Below, one piece after another: positions 1 through 8,479 of a stretch of DNA of 64,000 bases. Source of the stretch: Paracoccaceae bacterium (lineage in GTDB: Bacteria > Pseudomonadota > Alphaproteobacteria > Rhodobacterales > Rhodobacteraceae); assembly GCA_902543185.1 (NCBI GenBank), contig CACBXB010000007.1, positions 46,801 through 110,800 of the forward strand, in the 5' to 3' direction. Both the position numbers and the translations under genes were made by a program. A model generated the notes under the pieces. The model was given only the letters and a program-made list of their open reading frames with translations. It ran no database searches and was not told the DNA's origin. Every line of letters starts with the position of its first letter. The stretch's first letter is position 1.

Positions 1-1
1 T

Positions 2-154
2 AGGATGGCGACAGCCAAAGCATTAGAAGAAAGTGTAATTATTTTTGTATCAACTAAAGAGTTTGAAAAAAAATTAGAAAGCTCTGATATGATAATTCGT
101 GGCGTTATGGCAATCTTATCCGAACGCTTGCGTGATCTCCAGAAACGACGATAA
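2..154 (+). CDS. C-terminal end of a cyclic-nucleotide-binding-domain protein (partial)
   Basis: The window opens inside this gene; only about 50 codons and the TAA stop are present. The translated tail (ATAKALEES then a hydrophobic strand, ending ILSERLRDLQKRR) resembles the last beta strand and C-helix of cNMP-binding (Crp-type effector) domains, where an aromatic or hydrophobic strand is followed by an LSERLR-type helix. No helix-turn-helix follows, so it looks like a stand-alone sensor domain rather than a Crp/Fnr transcription factor, but the N-terminus is missing. It ends 14 bases before the cyclase gene, so a cNMP sensor may be co-transcribed with a cNMP-making enzyme. The family call is moderately sure; the function is inferred. 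Confidence 0.55.
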   Translation, partial: RMATAKALEESVIIFVSTKEFEKKLESSDMIIRGVMAILSERLRDLQKRR

Positions 155-168
155 AGGCATTGAATAAT

Positions 169-1458
169 ATGAATATTGCAAAAATTTTGGAATCTGATTT
201 TTTGCATCTTATTAGTTTTTTCAATTTTGAAAACGCCATAACCGCGGCTTTCTACGCAGACCAGAATCTCAATTTGATCAGTACCAACAAAAATTTTGAG
301 AGCTTATTCAAAAAGGGTATAGAATTAAAATCTCAAAATCTTCTGACGTTACTGGCAAATCTTGGGGTTGAGCAAAAAATCATCACCGATTTTAGAACTA
401 CTTTAAATAAGGATGGAAAAGTATTAATTCCTCAAATTGAAATTAAACTGAATGATAAGATACACTATTTTTCATTGCTTTCCACTAAAACTAAAAGTTC
501 TATCACGGATATTTTAAGTGGTGTTCAAGGTCAGTTTATTGATCGAACTGCTGAAACAATTTTAAAACAAGAAAATGAAGAATTGATCAGCTTAAATCAA
601 CAAGCTTATGAAAGTCTAAGGGAAAAGAATAAGAAACTTGAAAAAATTTCCAATAGACTGGCAAAATATTTGTCACCTCAAATTTATAAAAACATATTTG
701 AAACAGAATCTGAGCAGACAAACGATTATAAGCGAAAAAAACTGACTGTATTTTTTTCAGACATAAAAGGTTTCACTGATCTTTCGGACTCACTTGATCC
801 AGATCTTCTTGCAGAACTTGTAAATGAATACCTTTCTGCGATGACAGACATTGCTTTAAAACACGGTGGAACAATTGATAAATTTATTGGCGATGCAATA
901 TTAGTGTTTTTTGGAGACCCTGAAAGTCACGGATTAAAAAAAGATGCCTCAAATTGTCTAAGTATGGCTATTGCTATGCAAAATAAAGTAGCCGAACTAG
1001 ACAGAGATTGGCGAGAAGATCGTGGAATTTCAGAAGGTTTAAATGTAAGAATGGGAATTTCAACGGGCTACTGCACAGTTGGAAACTTTGGTTCGGTTCA
1101 GCGCGTAGATTATACTGTGCTAGGGAGTACTGTCAATTTAGCATCACGGTTAGAATCTATATGCCAACCCAAAAAAATATTAGTTGCTCCTGAAACAAAG
1201 ACACTTTTGGAAAAAGAATTTAAATTTGAGGCCAAAGAAGCTGTAGAATTAAAAGGTTTTAATAAACCTATTGTACCATATCAGTACGTAGATTTGAAAA
1301 AAACTACGTCACCAGAAATACTCAAGGGCGACGTAGTAGATATAATTCTTAAACAGCCTGGTGATATAGAAAGCATCTTATATGAGTTGAAATCGCTTCA
1401 GAAAGATTACGAAGAAAAATTATTTCAAACTGTTTCAAACAAAAAAAATAAAAAATAG
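169..1458 (+). CDS. class III adenylate/guanylate cyclase
   Basis: A 429-residue protein predicted to make cAMP or cGMP. The C-terminal half (about residues 190-370) is a class III cyclase catalytic domain. The first metal-binding aspartate lies in FSDIKGFTDL (D198) and the second in FIGDAILVFFGD (D242), the usual spacing. RVDYTVLGSTVNLASRLE near residue 320 is the conserved transition-state region. The first 110 residues look like a divergent PAS-type sensor (FYADQNLNLISTN), followed by a short coiled coil (about 135-165). No membrane segment is seen. A TTG nine bases upstream also opens the frame, but the ATG at 169 is preferred because an AAGG lies about 11 bases before it. The gene follows a cNMP-binding protein. 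Nucleotide specificity cannot be read from the sequence. Confidence 0.88.
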   Translation: MNIAKILESDFLHLISFFNFENAITAAFYADQNLNLISTNKNFESLFKKGIELKSQNLLTLLANLGVEQKIITDFRTTLNKDGKVLIPQIEIKLNDKIHYFSLLSTKTKSSITDILSGVQGQFIDRTAETILKQENEELISLNQQAYESLREKNKKLEKISNRLAKYLSPQIYKNIFETESEQTNDYKRKKLTVFFSDIKGFTDLSDSLDPDLLAELVNEYLSAMTDIALKHGGTIDKFIGDAILVFFGDPESHGLKKDASNCLSMAIAMQNKVAELDRDWREDRGISEGLNVRMGISTGYCTVGNFGSVQRVDYTVLGSTVNLASRLESICQPKKILVAPETKTLLEKEFKFEAKEAVELKGFNKPIVPYQYVDLKKTTSPEILKGDVVDIILKQPGDIESILYELKSLQKDYEEKLFQTVSNKKNKK

Positions 1459-1481
1459 TTTGGATCTAGATAGAGCTGAAA

Positions 1482-2987
1482 ATGAAAAGCAAAAGAAGAA
1501 AGACAAGAAATCAAGATGAGTTAAAAAACTACAAATTAACAGCGTTTGTAAATGAAAAAACGTATTCTCCGATAGAGACTAATAAAGTAAAAAAAATTGC
1601 TGATGCTGCGATAAAAATTCTCGCTGAAATAGGAATATCAGATGCCCCAAAAGAATTGTCTGATCTCGTCTTAGATCGTGGAGGTAAATTAGAGGGAAAC
1701 AGATTAATTTACCCGCCAAATTTAATTAAAAAAACAATAGCTGAACATCAAAGAGTTGTACTTTTGGCCGGTCGAGTTGTAGAAAATGATCTGCAAGTTG
1801 GTGGAAATAATGTTTATGCAGGGACAGGTGGGGCCGCGCCGAATTTGCAAAACCTTAAAACAAATCAATACGTTCCATCTAAACTTAAAGACCTGTATGA
1901 TGCAGCAAGGTTAGCCGATAGGTTGCCCAATATTAGTTTTTTTTCTCGATCGCTAGTTGCTGGTGATATTGAAAACCCATTAGATTTCGACCTTTCAACT
2001 GCGGCAGCAAGTCTAGCTGGGACTTCTAAACACGTTATGGTGCAAGCGTCGCATTGGTCTCATGTTACTGAAATAGCAGCGCTATGTCATAAAATCGCAG
2101 GGGGGGAAGAGAGCTTCAGGAAAAGACCTTTTCTCTCTCTACATGTAAATCATGCCGTGCCTCCGTTGAGGTTTGATCCTGCAAGTATTAAGGTAATGAT
2201 AGAAGCGGTTAAGCTAGGTATCCCTGTTCATTGTAATGTTTTTGGTCAACTTGGGGCTTCTAGTCCTGTAACAATTGCTGGATCCGTTTCTCAAACCTTG
2301 GCCGAGACTCTTGCAGGTTTAGTAGCGGTACATATTCTTGATCCGGATGCAGTGAGTATCGCTGGGCCACGCCCCATGATAACAGATTTAAGGACTGGAG
2401 GGATGGCTGGAGGAGCTCCAGAACAGTTAATGGCAACTGCAGCTGCGGTTCAAGTTCTAAGATACTGGGAGATACCCTGTTCTGTCATAGCGGGAGCTAC
2501 GGATAGCAAATTAATCGACTTTCAATCAGGTTATGAAAAAGCGTTGACGATTAATAGTGCGGCTCAAACTGGGGCTAATTTGATAACTCAGGCGGCAGGT
2601 TCTCAGGCTAGTTTAATGGCAGTTAATTATGGTGCAATGGTGGCGGATAACGAATTAATTGGTGTCTTGTTCAAGTCAAATATGATTCCAGAAATAAGCG
2701 ATGAAACATTTATGCATGAGAGTATAAGAGAGGTGGTAAATAATGAAGGTCATTATCTAGGACACTCTGAAACTTATGCTCGAATGAAGAGTGACTTTTA
2801 TTATCCAGATATTGCAGATCGCAAATCGATAGAAGAATGGGCAACCAGTAAAAAACCCAATATGGGAAATAGAGCAGAGTCTTATGCTTTGGAAATATTA
2901 GAGGACTATTGGCCAGATCACTTACCTGCCAAAATAGTTGATGAATTAAATAGTCGATTTCCCCTTAACTTAAAAAGGCCTGACTAA
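1482..2987 (+). CDS. MttB-family (trimethylamine/betaine-type) corrinoid methyltransferase homologue, non-pyrrolysine
   Basis: A 501-residue member of the MttB superfamily, which transfers methyl groups from quaternary or tertiary amines to a corrinoid protein. The frame has no internal amber codon, so it belongs to the non-pyrrolysine branch that includes glycine betaine methyltransferases. Family features seen are the N-terminal helix with ILAEIGI, the central glycine/alanine-rich barrel strands (YAGTGGAAPNLQ, HVNHAVPPLRFD, SIAGPRPMITD) and a C-terminal LEDYWP segment. The stop codon shares its last A with the ATG of the next gene, so translation is probably coupled. No corrinoid protein or reductive activase gene lies nearby, so the methyl acceptor is unknown. 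The family call is strong; the substrate is not determined. Confidence 0.82.
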   Translation: MKSKRRKTRNQDELKNYKLTAFVNEKTYSPIETNKVKKIADAAIKILAEIGISDAPKELSDLVLDRGGKLEGNRLIYPPNLIKKTIAEHQRVVLLAGRVVENDLQVGGNNVYAGTGGAAPNLQNLKTNQYVPSKLKDLYDAARLADRLPNISFFSRSLVAGDIENPLDFDLSTAAASLAGTSKHVMVQASHWSHVTEIAALCHKIAGGEESFRKRPFLSLHVNHAVPPLRFDPASIKVMIEAVKLGIPVHCNVFGQLGASSPVTIAGSVSQTLAETLAGLVAVHILDPDAVSIAGPRPMITDLRTGGMAGGAPEQLMATAAAVQVLRYWEIPCSVIAGATDSKLIDFQSGYEKALTINSAAQTGANLITQAAGSQASLMAVNYGAMVADNELIGVLFKSNMIPEISDETFMHESIREVVNNEGHYLGHSETYARMKSDFYYPDIADRKSIEEWATSKKPNMGNRAESYALEILEDYWPDHLPAKIVDELNSRFPLNLKRPD

Positions 2988-3916
2988 TGAAGATTGCTGT
3001 TATTGGAACGGGTGCTATGGGGTCAATCTACGCGGCAAGATTTTCCAGAGCCGGACATGAAGTTATGGCAATTGATGTTTGGGAGGACCATGTCGATCAG
3101 ATAAATAAAAATGGCCTATTTGTTGAAGGCCCTGATGGTCAAATTATAGCAAAAAATATAAAGGCGAGTACGAAAATTTTAGATCTTGAAGGATGTGATT
3201 TCTACATCATTGCAACCAAAGCTATGAATTTAGAAGAAAGCATTAATAACTTGAAAGATCAGATAGCTTCAAACTCAACTATAGTTACAATTCAAAATGG
3301 CTTGGGCGCTGGTGATATAATTTTAAAGCATATGCCAAAAAATAATATTATTTTAGGAGTAGCTGAAGGTTTTGGAGCGAGTTTAAAAGCGCCTGGGCAT
3401 GTTACTCACACAGCAAACAAACAAATAAGGTTAGGTTCAATTTCACAGAAATCGAGAGAAAGTGAACTTCAAGACCTAGTAGCAGCCTGGCGTGCAGGAG
3501 GATTAAAAACTGAAATTTATAGGAATATTGAGCAGTTAATTTGGGAAAAATTGCTTTGCAATGTCACTTTGTCTGGCCCATGTTCTATTTTTGGGTGCAA
3601 TGTGAAAGAACTATATAATAACGAGGAGTATTGGGCATTTGCTTTAAATTGTATGCAAGAGGCCTATTCCGTTGGCCTAGCGAGAGGTGTGCCATTTTCA
3701 TTTGAGGATCCTGTTGTTTATGTAAGTGATTTTGCAAAAAGAGTAGGTTCTGCCAAACCATCGATGCTGCAGGACTTTGAGTGTAAGAAAAGAACAGAAA
3801 TAGATTTTATTAACGGAGCTATTCCTCCTCTTGCAGCAAAGTCCAAAATTCCCACACCATTTAATGATCACGTTTGCAGAATTATCTATGACGCTGAAAG
3901 ACATATAACTTCCTGA
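2987..3916 (+). CDS. ketopantoate reductase (ApbA/PanE)-family oxidoreductase
   Basis: A 309-residue NAD(P)-dependent reductase of the 2-dehydropantoate 2-reductase family. The N-terminus carries the Rossmann motif GTGAMG (residues 7-12), and VTIQNGLG near residue 105 is the family's characteristic loop. The region around residue 190 (WEKLLCNVTLSGPCSIFGC) is the conserved start of the helical C-terminal domain. It overlaps the preceding MttB-family gene by one base, which suggests it acts on a product of that methyltransferase rather than in pantothenate synthesis. Many family members next to catabolic genes have been recruited for other 2-oxo acids. Its real substrate is not evident. Confidence 0.8.
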   Translation: MKIAVIGTGAMGSIYAARFSRAGHEVMAIDVWEDHVDQINKNGLFVEGPDGQIIAKNIKASTKILDLEGCDFYIIATKAMNLEESINNLKDQIASNSTIVTIQNGLGAGDIILKHMPKNNIILGVAEGFGASLKAPGHVTHTANKQIRLGSISQKSRESELQDLVAAWRAGGLKTEIYRNIEQLIWEKLLCNVTLSGPCSIFGCNVKELYNNEEYWAFALNCMQEAYSVGLARGVPFSFEDPVVYVSDFAKRVGSAKPSMLQDFECKKRTEIDFINGAIPPLAAKSKIPTPFNDHVCRIIYDAERHITS

Positions 3917-3964
3917 TTGGATTTCTTTACTTTATTATCCATGCAAAGCTACTAATCTGACAAC

Positions 3965-5248
3965 ATGAAATCAAATATTCAAAATTTAGATGGCATACTC
4001 GATCAAAGTTTAAAAATAGCGTCGCGGGTCATTTCAATTGTTGCGTTTCCAGCTCTCTTGATAGTTGCTTATAGGAATTTGTTTCTTGATTTTGTACCCT
4101 ATCATCAGATATTCTTGACCGTCTGTTATGGTTTTTTTGTATTTCTAGGATTTGGCAGATTCAAATCAAATCAAATTCGATTTTATTTTTTGGTATTAAT
4201 TTTTTTCTCATTATTCATTGCTGCTGGTTTGAGAAATAGCTCGATCATTTTTGTTGATGTTTTTCTTATATTGGCCTGCGGATTAATGGCTTTTAAGTTT
4301 ACTGGCCTTACTGTTGTTATCTCAGGAATTTTTGCTACCAGTTTTCTATTACTTTTGGTCCCAGAAACCTTTCTTCCAAATGGTGAAATTTATTCAAGCA
4401 TTATTGGGGTTCATCTTTCATGCTTAACAATGTCTTTTGTCCTCATTTTTGCCATTCGCAATGTGGTTGATCAGTATCAAAATTTTTATCTAAAAGAAAT
4501 TGAGCAAAATAAATCTCTTATTGAAAAAAACAAATCATCCTATGACCTTGTTGCTGAGGCCCAGGAAAGTTCTGAAGCTGAAAAAGCTAAGCTAAAAATT
4601 GCAGCATTTAGCCTAGCTTCACAAATGGATCTAACTAAAGATTTACTAGAAAGAGCGGATAAAAAAACAAATAGCTTGCAAGTTGATTACATTCGAGATC
4701 GTGTTCGTGACGTTTCTTTTAATTTGTCAAAAATTAGTGAAACTGGAAATTATTTTTCTGACGAAACCGCTACTTTAACACTTCAAGATTTGAGCTACAT
4801 TTTGCAGAAATTCACAAATGCTTATGAACTTTTTACTGATGGCGAAGATATGAAAGTCGAGGTAGAAACAAGTTCTGTATCAGAAGTTGAGTACGACATT
4901 CCTCTAAGTTCTCTAAAAGTAATGGTTCATCATTTAATTTCTTACTGTCAACAGACATATGAGCCTAAAGAACTTAAATTAGAAATTAGTGAGGGAAGGC
5001 AATCCCAAACTATGAAAGAAGTTCACTTTATAATATCGGCAGCTGCAAAGGGAAAATTAGAAGATTTGAACGTAGCGCGATTTAATAAAGTAATGGAAAG
5101 CAAATTAAATTTTGAAACAGGTGGGCCCCATACCAACCTAGTAAAAGCTGTTTTGAGCAGTCTACCGGGCTCAATAAAGGCGACGTTGATTGGAAATAAG
5201 ATTAGATTGGATATAGCATTTTGGGTAGAACCAGGCAAAGCCGCTTAA
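3965..5248 (+). CDS. membrane protein with degenerate histidine-kinase-like C-terminal domain
   Basis: A 427-residue protein. Residues of about 20-180 form six hydrophobic segments separated by very short loops. A highly charged helix follows (about 180-220, rich in K and E, probably a coiled coil), then a soluble domain. The end of that domain (GGPHTNLVKAVLSSLPGSI, then IRLDIAFWVEP) resembles the G2 box and last strand of a GHKL ATPase. No clear phospho-accepting histidine, N box or DxGxG motif is visible. It is therefore either a diverged sensor kinase or a pseudokinase. It stands alone between the PanE-like gene and a small membrane protein, with no response regulator nearby. Function unknown. 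Confidence 0.5.
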   Translation: MKSNIQNLDGILDQSLKIASRVISIVAFPALLIVAYRNLFLDFVPYHQIFLTVCYGFFVFLGFGRFKSNQIRFYFLVLIFFSLFIAAGLRNSSIIFVDVFLILACGLMAFKFTGLTVVISGIFATSFLLLLVPETFLPNGEIYSSIIGVHLSCLTMSFVLIFAIRNVVDQYQNFYLKEIEQNKSLIEKNKSSYDLVAEAQESSEAEKAKLKIAAFSLASQMDLTKDLLERADKKTNSLQVDYIRDRVRDVSFNLSKISETGNYFSDETATLTLQDLSYILQKFTNAYELFTDGEDMKVEVETSSVSEVEYDIPLSSLKVMVHHLISYCQQTYEPKELKLEISEGRQSQTMKEVHFIISAAAKGKLEDLNVARFNKVMESKLNFETGGPHTNLVKAVLSSLPGSIKATLIGNKIRLDIAFWVEPGKAA

Positions 5249-5332
5249 CCTAAAAAACACTGACTGAAATTATTTTTATATGAATTTTTAAATCTGTGAT
5301 ATTTTGGTCTTATCAGAAAGTGGAGATTAGCT

Positions 5333-5710
5333 ATGCAACAAAAAATGATGCTTTTTACACCAGCAGTTGGTGTTATCTATGGTCTTTGGTTTTTTCTAGT
5401 ACCCAATTCGTACTGGTCAGTAATGACAGTACCCGCAGATTTAATTTCAGAACTTGCAAGCGCTCAATTACAAAATACCGGACTAGCCTTGTTGGTGATA
5501 GCATATGTTCTTATCGCAACGAGGAAATATATTAGCTCAGAAAACATTCCCGAATTTATGACGATACATGCAATCGGCTGGGCAATATTCGCAATAGGTG
5601 GACTTTACCTAGTTTTCAGTAGTGGAGACCCCATTGGCAATAACCCATTTTTTTATCAAGCATTAATATTTTTAGTTATTGCTGCAGGATTTTATGCAAA
5701 GCGTAACTGA
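5333..5710 (+). CDS. small four-helix membrane protein, hypothetical
   Basis: A 125-residue protein with four hydrophobic segments, at about residues 5-25, 43-62, 75-95 and 102-120, and short polar connections. GGAG eight bases before the ATG supports the start; a longer frame read in another phase is discarded. I do not recognise a named family. The spacing of the helices and the small size resemble DUF-type integral membrane proteins of marine alphaproteobacteria. It is followed by a strong hairpin that separates it from the convergent gene on the other strand. Function unknown. Confidence 0.6.
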   Translation: MQQKMMLFTPAVGVIYGLWFFLVPNSYWSVMTVPADLISELASAQLQNTGLALLVIAYVLIATRKYISSENIPEFMTIHAIGWAIFAIGGLYLVFSSGDPIGNNPFFYQALIFLVIAAGFYAKRN

Positions 5711-5719
5711 TATTTTAAA

Positions 5720-5758
5720 TTGATCAAAGGGTCTCATAAGTTTGGACCCTTTGATCAA
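5720..5758. terminator. bidirectional hairpin terminator between convergent membrane-protein genes
   Basis: A 14-base-pair perfect stem: TGATCAAAGGGTC (5721-5733) pairs with GACCCTTTGATCA (5745-5757), with one further T-A pair outside and an 11-base loop. It fills the 53-base gap between two convergent stops. The T-tracts are weak on both sides, so termination strength is uncertain, but position and stem length fit a shared terminator. Confidence 0.7.
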
Positions 5759-5763
5759 GCTTA

Positions 5764-6117
5764 TTAATAAATGGCTGTTAATTGAACCAGGGCGATGACC
5801 ACAAAAATAGCGGCAAATATTAGTTTAAGTATCGAAAATGGTATTGCCGATACGCCAGTACCGTAAGTTGTAGCTTTCATATCTTTATCCATATCAGCAA
5901 CTAGGTAACTCATGTTCGTTAACAATCTGATAATTCCGAAAGCTCCAATAAGTGCCGGTCCAATTACCGAAGCTGCGACTACATTCTCTTTTCCTGATAT
6001 ATCGCCAAAAACAATTACTGTCATTGTGGTCAATTGACTAATAGTGGTAAGTGTCATTGCAATCATGAAATAATAAAAAGTACTCGTCTGAATACTTGCT
6101 CTCAAAGTTTGATCCAT
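5764..6117 (-). CDS. small integral membrane protein, hypothetical
   Basis: A 117-residue protein with about three hydrophobic helices: near residues 15-35, a glycine/alanine-rich one at about 48-65, and about 92-116. GAGGA seven bases before the ATG supports the start. The sequence MDQTLRASIQTSTFYYFMIAMTL begins directly with an amphipathic stretch and has no cleavable signal. No family is recognised. It is convergent with the four-helix membrane protein and shares its terminator. Function unknown. Confidence 0.55.
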   Translation of the reverse strand: MDQTLRASIQTSTFYYFMIAMTLTTISQLTTMTVIVFGDISGKENVVAASVIGPALIGAFGIIRLLTNMSYLVADMDKDMKATTYGTGVSAIPFSILKLIFAAIFVVIALVQLTAIY

Positions 6118-6340
6118 AATTTTTCCTCACTGTTGATAACTCAGACCTTAAACATTGTAAAAAGTGTCACATAGAGTAATTTATTAAAACGTAAGGTAAC
6201 TAAGCCAAAATTTTTTATCTATGCTAGTAGATCCTAATCTGCTGTATAAAATTTAGGCAAAAGCCTGTTAATTTTTTTGACGCAAGGTATAAGTTCAAAT
6301 AGGCAGTAAATTGGATAGAAGATAATCTAAATAGGTTATC

Positions 6341-6705
6341 ATGCATAAAATCGTGACAATTTTTATTTAAGTGTTAATGGGTACGTTGGTTTATGCAGGT
6401 GGCGACGAGGAAGAGCAGCTTTTGAATACAAATTCTTGTGTGAATCGCGATCTACTAATGCTTGGTTAGAGAAAGCTGATCTTCGTAAAGCAGATTTTAG
6501 TGGTGGAAAACTTTACCGGGCAAAGATAGAATATGTAGATTTACGAGTTGCGAACTTTACAGGTGCAGATTTAAGTAATGTCAGGCTCCGTGGTGCTAGC
6601 CTTAAAGACGCCAAACTTAGAGATGCTAGGTTTTCAATACAAAACAGACGGTATTCGCTTTTAAACCATTTAACGGAAAACTCACTTTACGGAACCTTCT
6701 ATTAA
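6341..6705 (+). pseudogene. decayed pentapeptide-repeat secreted protein gene
   Basis: From the ATG at 6341 the reading gives MHKIVTIFI, then a TAA (6368-6370), then VLMGTLVYAGGDEEEQLL in the same frame. Together these would make a normal signal peptide if the stop were a sense codon. The frame continues NTNSCVNRDL and then fails near 6452. The neighbouring frame picks up with TNAWLEKADLRKADFSGG and several A(D/N)LxxA pentapeptide repeats (ADLRKADF, ANFTGADLSNV, ASLKDAKLRDA) until the TAA at 6705. One missing base at about 6452 would join the halves. A premature stop plus a frameshift indicates a dead gene or two sequence errors. The repeat part could still be translated from a TTG at 6436. 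Confidence 0.65.
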
Positions 6706-6969
6706 CAAAGGTCCTTCTAATACCGCTATTTTGCTACCTGTGGCTATCTCTTTCAATTCTTCCTTCATTAGTGACATTACTTTATCCGCATCTGATTTTT
6801 TGCTAAACTTAGAAACTACAAATACCTCAGATTGACTTATTGAAAAAACTTCGGCTGAGATTTGTCCAGCAGCCAGATTTCGTGGCAATATAGTTGTTTC
6901 AATGTAAGCCGTAAGCATTTTCATTTGCAATTCAGACAAAGCTTTTACATGTACAACTCTACAATACAC
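6682..6969 (-). CDS. small dimeric alpha-beta-barrel-like (ABM-type) protein, hypothetical
   Basis: About 95 residues, with a beta-alpha-beta pattern (YCRVVHVKA, then a long helix, then EVFSISQSEVFVVSKF, then a second helix) resembling the ferredoxin-like fold of antibiotic-biosynthesis-monooxygenase or EthD-type small proteins. The proposed start is the GTG at 6969, six bases after a GGAG. A TTG at 6981 would add four residues but would include the ribosome site. Its 3' end overlaps the end of the decayed pentapeptide gene on the other strand by 24 bases. The following gene on the same strand side is an FAD oxidoreductase, but 149 bases separate them. Function not assigned. Confidence 0.45.
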   Translation of the reverse strand: MYCRVVHVKALSELQMKMLTAYIETTILPRNLAAGQISAEVFSISQSEVFVVSKFSKKSDADKVMSLMKEELKEIATGSKIAVLEGPLLIEGSVK

Positions 6970-7118
6970 TTCTATCTCCAAAAATTTTATTAGTCAGGAT
7001 CATCTTTTGTTTTTATACTCTTTCTTTTGAAGCTCAATCATTATATTTACCCTGAATGTATTTTTTGCATTTATACAATACAAACCCTTAGCGCGACCTT
7101 TTCGCTCTTATTTGAATT

Positions 7119-8336
7119 CTAAATCACGGCCTGTTCTATAATTGAATTTCCTTTGCCTATTCTATCAAAGTGGAACGGTGTCAGGTCCAGAGTTTTATAT
7201 TTTCCATAAATTAAATATTCTCCTAAACCACGCCCCATTGCTGGCGCTTGTTGCGTTCCGTGACCCGAAAAGCCATTTAGGAAAAAGAAATTTTGGATGA
7301 TGTTATGGGGCCCTATAATTGCATTCTGGTCTACAGTATTCATTGCGTAATGACCCGCCCATTGGCTTATTAATTTTAACGACTCAAATTGTGGAATACG
7401 GTTAAATAGAACGGGCCAGACTGTAGTTTCCCATAAATTATCGTCCATGACAAAGTCATCAAAGTCTACAGCTGGATCATAAGCTCCGTGTCCCCCTGCC
7501 TGGTATGTACCACCTCCATTTTCACGGACGTGAAACCCAGATGGGTCAATCGTAAGTGGAAGATCTCGATCCAAAGGACTTTCCGCTTTAAATATCCAAG
7601 AGTACCTTTTTCGCGGCTCAACAGGAATTTCGATGCCTGCCATTTTTGATGTTAATGCTGCCCTTGGACCAGTCGCATTTACAAATTTTTCGCCATTTAT
7701 TGTTTCTCCAGAGGCAAGTTTTATACTAATTATCCTGTCTTCTGACTTGTTTTTGGTAATATCAGTGACTTCGTTTTCTACATACTCAACACCATTCTCA
7801 CGTGCTTTGTTTTTCATCCATTCAAAAACAGTAATGCTATCCCAGTATCCTTCGTTAACAAGGTTTATTGAACCTAGTTTTATATCCTCAACATTATAAA
7901 AAGGGTACTTGGATTTAATTTGATCCGGCATAAGCAACTCTGTTGCGGCTCCTGCCGCGGCTTGAACTTTTTGATTACTTCTAAGCTTCTTTGCAAAATC
8001 CTCACTAGCTGCGAGATACATGTAACCAAAAGATTTGATTGCTAATTTTGGTACCCTTGCATCGTTATACATATATTCTTGGAAATTATTTATAAAGTCT
8101 GCAGCAAACTGAGATATTTCAACATTAAGTTTGGTGCTGAACTGTTGTCGGATACAGGACGTGGTGTGTGCCGTTGAGCAAAATTCATATTTCTGGTCTT
8201 TCTCAACAACTAAAATGGTTCCATTGAAGTCAGGATTCTGACTCAAAAACCAAGCTGTTGATGAACCCATAATGGCTCCACCGATTATTATTACATCGTA
8301 CTTATCATTTTTAGGTGTATTTTCGAAATTCTTCAT
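7119..8336 (-). CDS. FAD-dependent D-amino acid/sarcosine oxidase-family (DAO) oxidoreductase
   Basis: A 405-residue flavoprotein predicted to oxidise an amine or N-methyl amino acid. The dinucleotide-binding motif GGAIMGSSTAWFL begins at residue 19, followed by VVEKD (strand 2, acidic end binding the FAD ribose). VNATGPRAA (about residue 215) and the C-terminal FLNGFSGHGTQQAPAMGRGLGEYL segment are typical of the DAO/sarcosine dehydrogenase group. The length is normal for single-subunit members. It precedes the sugar-type ABC operon transcribed in the same direction but is separated from it by a terminator-like hairpin, so it is probably a separate unit. The substrate is unknown; an N-methylated amine would fit the methyl-metabolism theme, but that is inference. 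Confidence 0.82.
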   Translation of the reverse strand: MKNFENTPKNDKYDVIIIGGAIMGSSTAWFLSQNPDFNGTILVVEKDQKYEFCSTAHTTSCIRQQFSTKLNVEISQFAADFINNFQEYMYNDARVPKLAIKSFGYMYLAASEDFAKKLRSNQKVQAAAGAATELLMPDQIKSKYPFYNVEDIKLGSINLVNEGYWDSITVFEWMKNKARENGVEYVENEVTDITKNKSEDRIISIKLASGETINGEKFVNATGPRAALTSKMAGIEIPVEPRKRYSWIFKAESPLDRDLPLTIDPSGFHVRENGGGTYQAGGHGAYDPAVDFDDFVMDDNLWETTVWPVLFNRIPQFESLKLISQWAGHYAMNTVDQNAIIGPHNIIQNFFFLNGFSGHGTQQAPAMGRGLGEYLIYGKYKTLDLTPFHFDRIGKGNSIIEQAVI

Positions 8337-8444
8337 ATTAATTCGCTACGCATTTTAAAGCCGCATGGAATAAATAATTTAAATAGTTTCTATTATCTAG
8401 TGACAATGTTTTAGAAAAAGAAAGTTTGAAATTTGTCGAAAACC

Positions 8445-8475
8445 TTAAGTGGCCCCAAATTAAGAAGCCACTCAA
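8445..8475 (-). terminator. hairpin downstream of the ribose/fructose-type ABC operon
   Basis: On the minus strand TTGAGTGGC (8475-8467) can pair with GCCACTTAA (8453-8445): nine pairs including one G-U, with a 13-base loop. It lies four bases after the stop of the ABC ATPase gene and has only a modest T-rich tail. Its position at the end of the operon is the main support. Confidence 0.45.
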
Positions 8476-8479
8476 TTTA

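Noticed and set aside
1482..2987. Pyrrolysine-containing MttB
   Set aside because: The reading frame is continuous without an internal amber codon and no pyl genes are present.
7633..7899. Plus-strand open frame of 88 codons
   Set aside because: It lies inside the DAO-family gene on the other strand and has no ribosome site or recognisable domain; it is a shadow frame.
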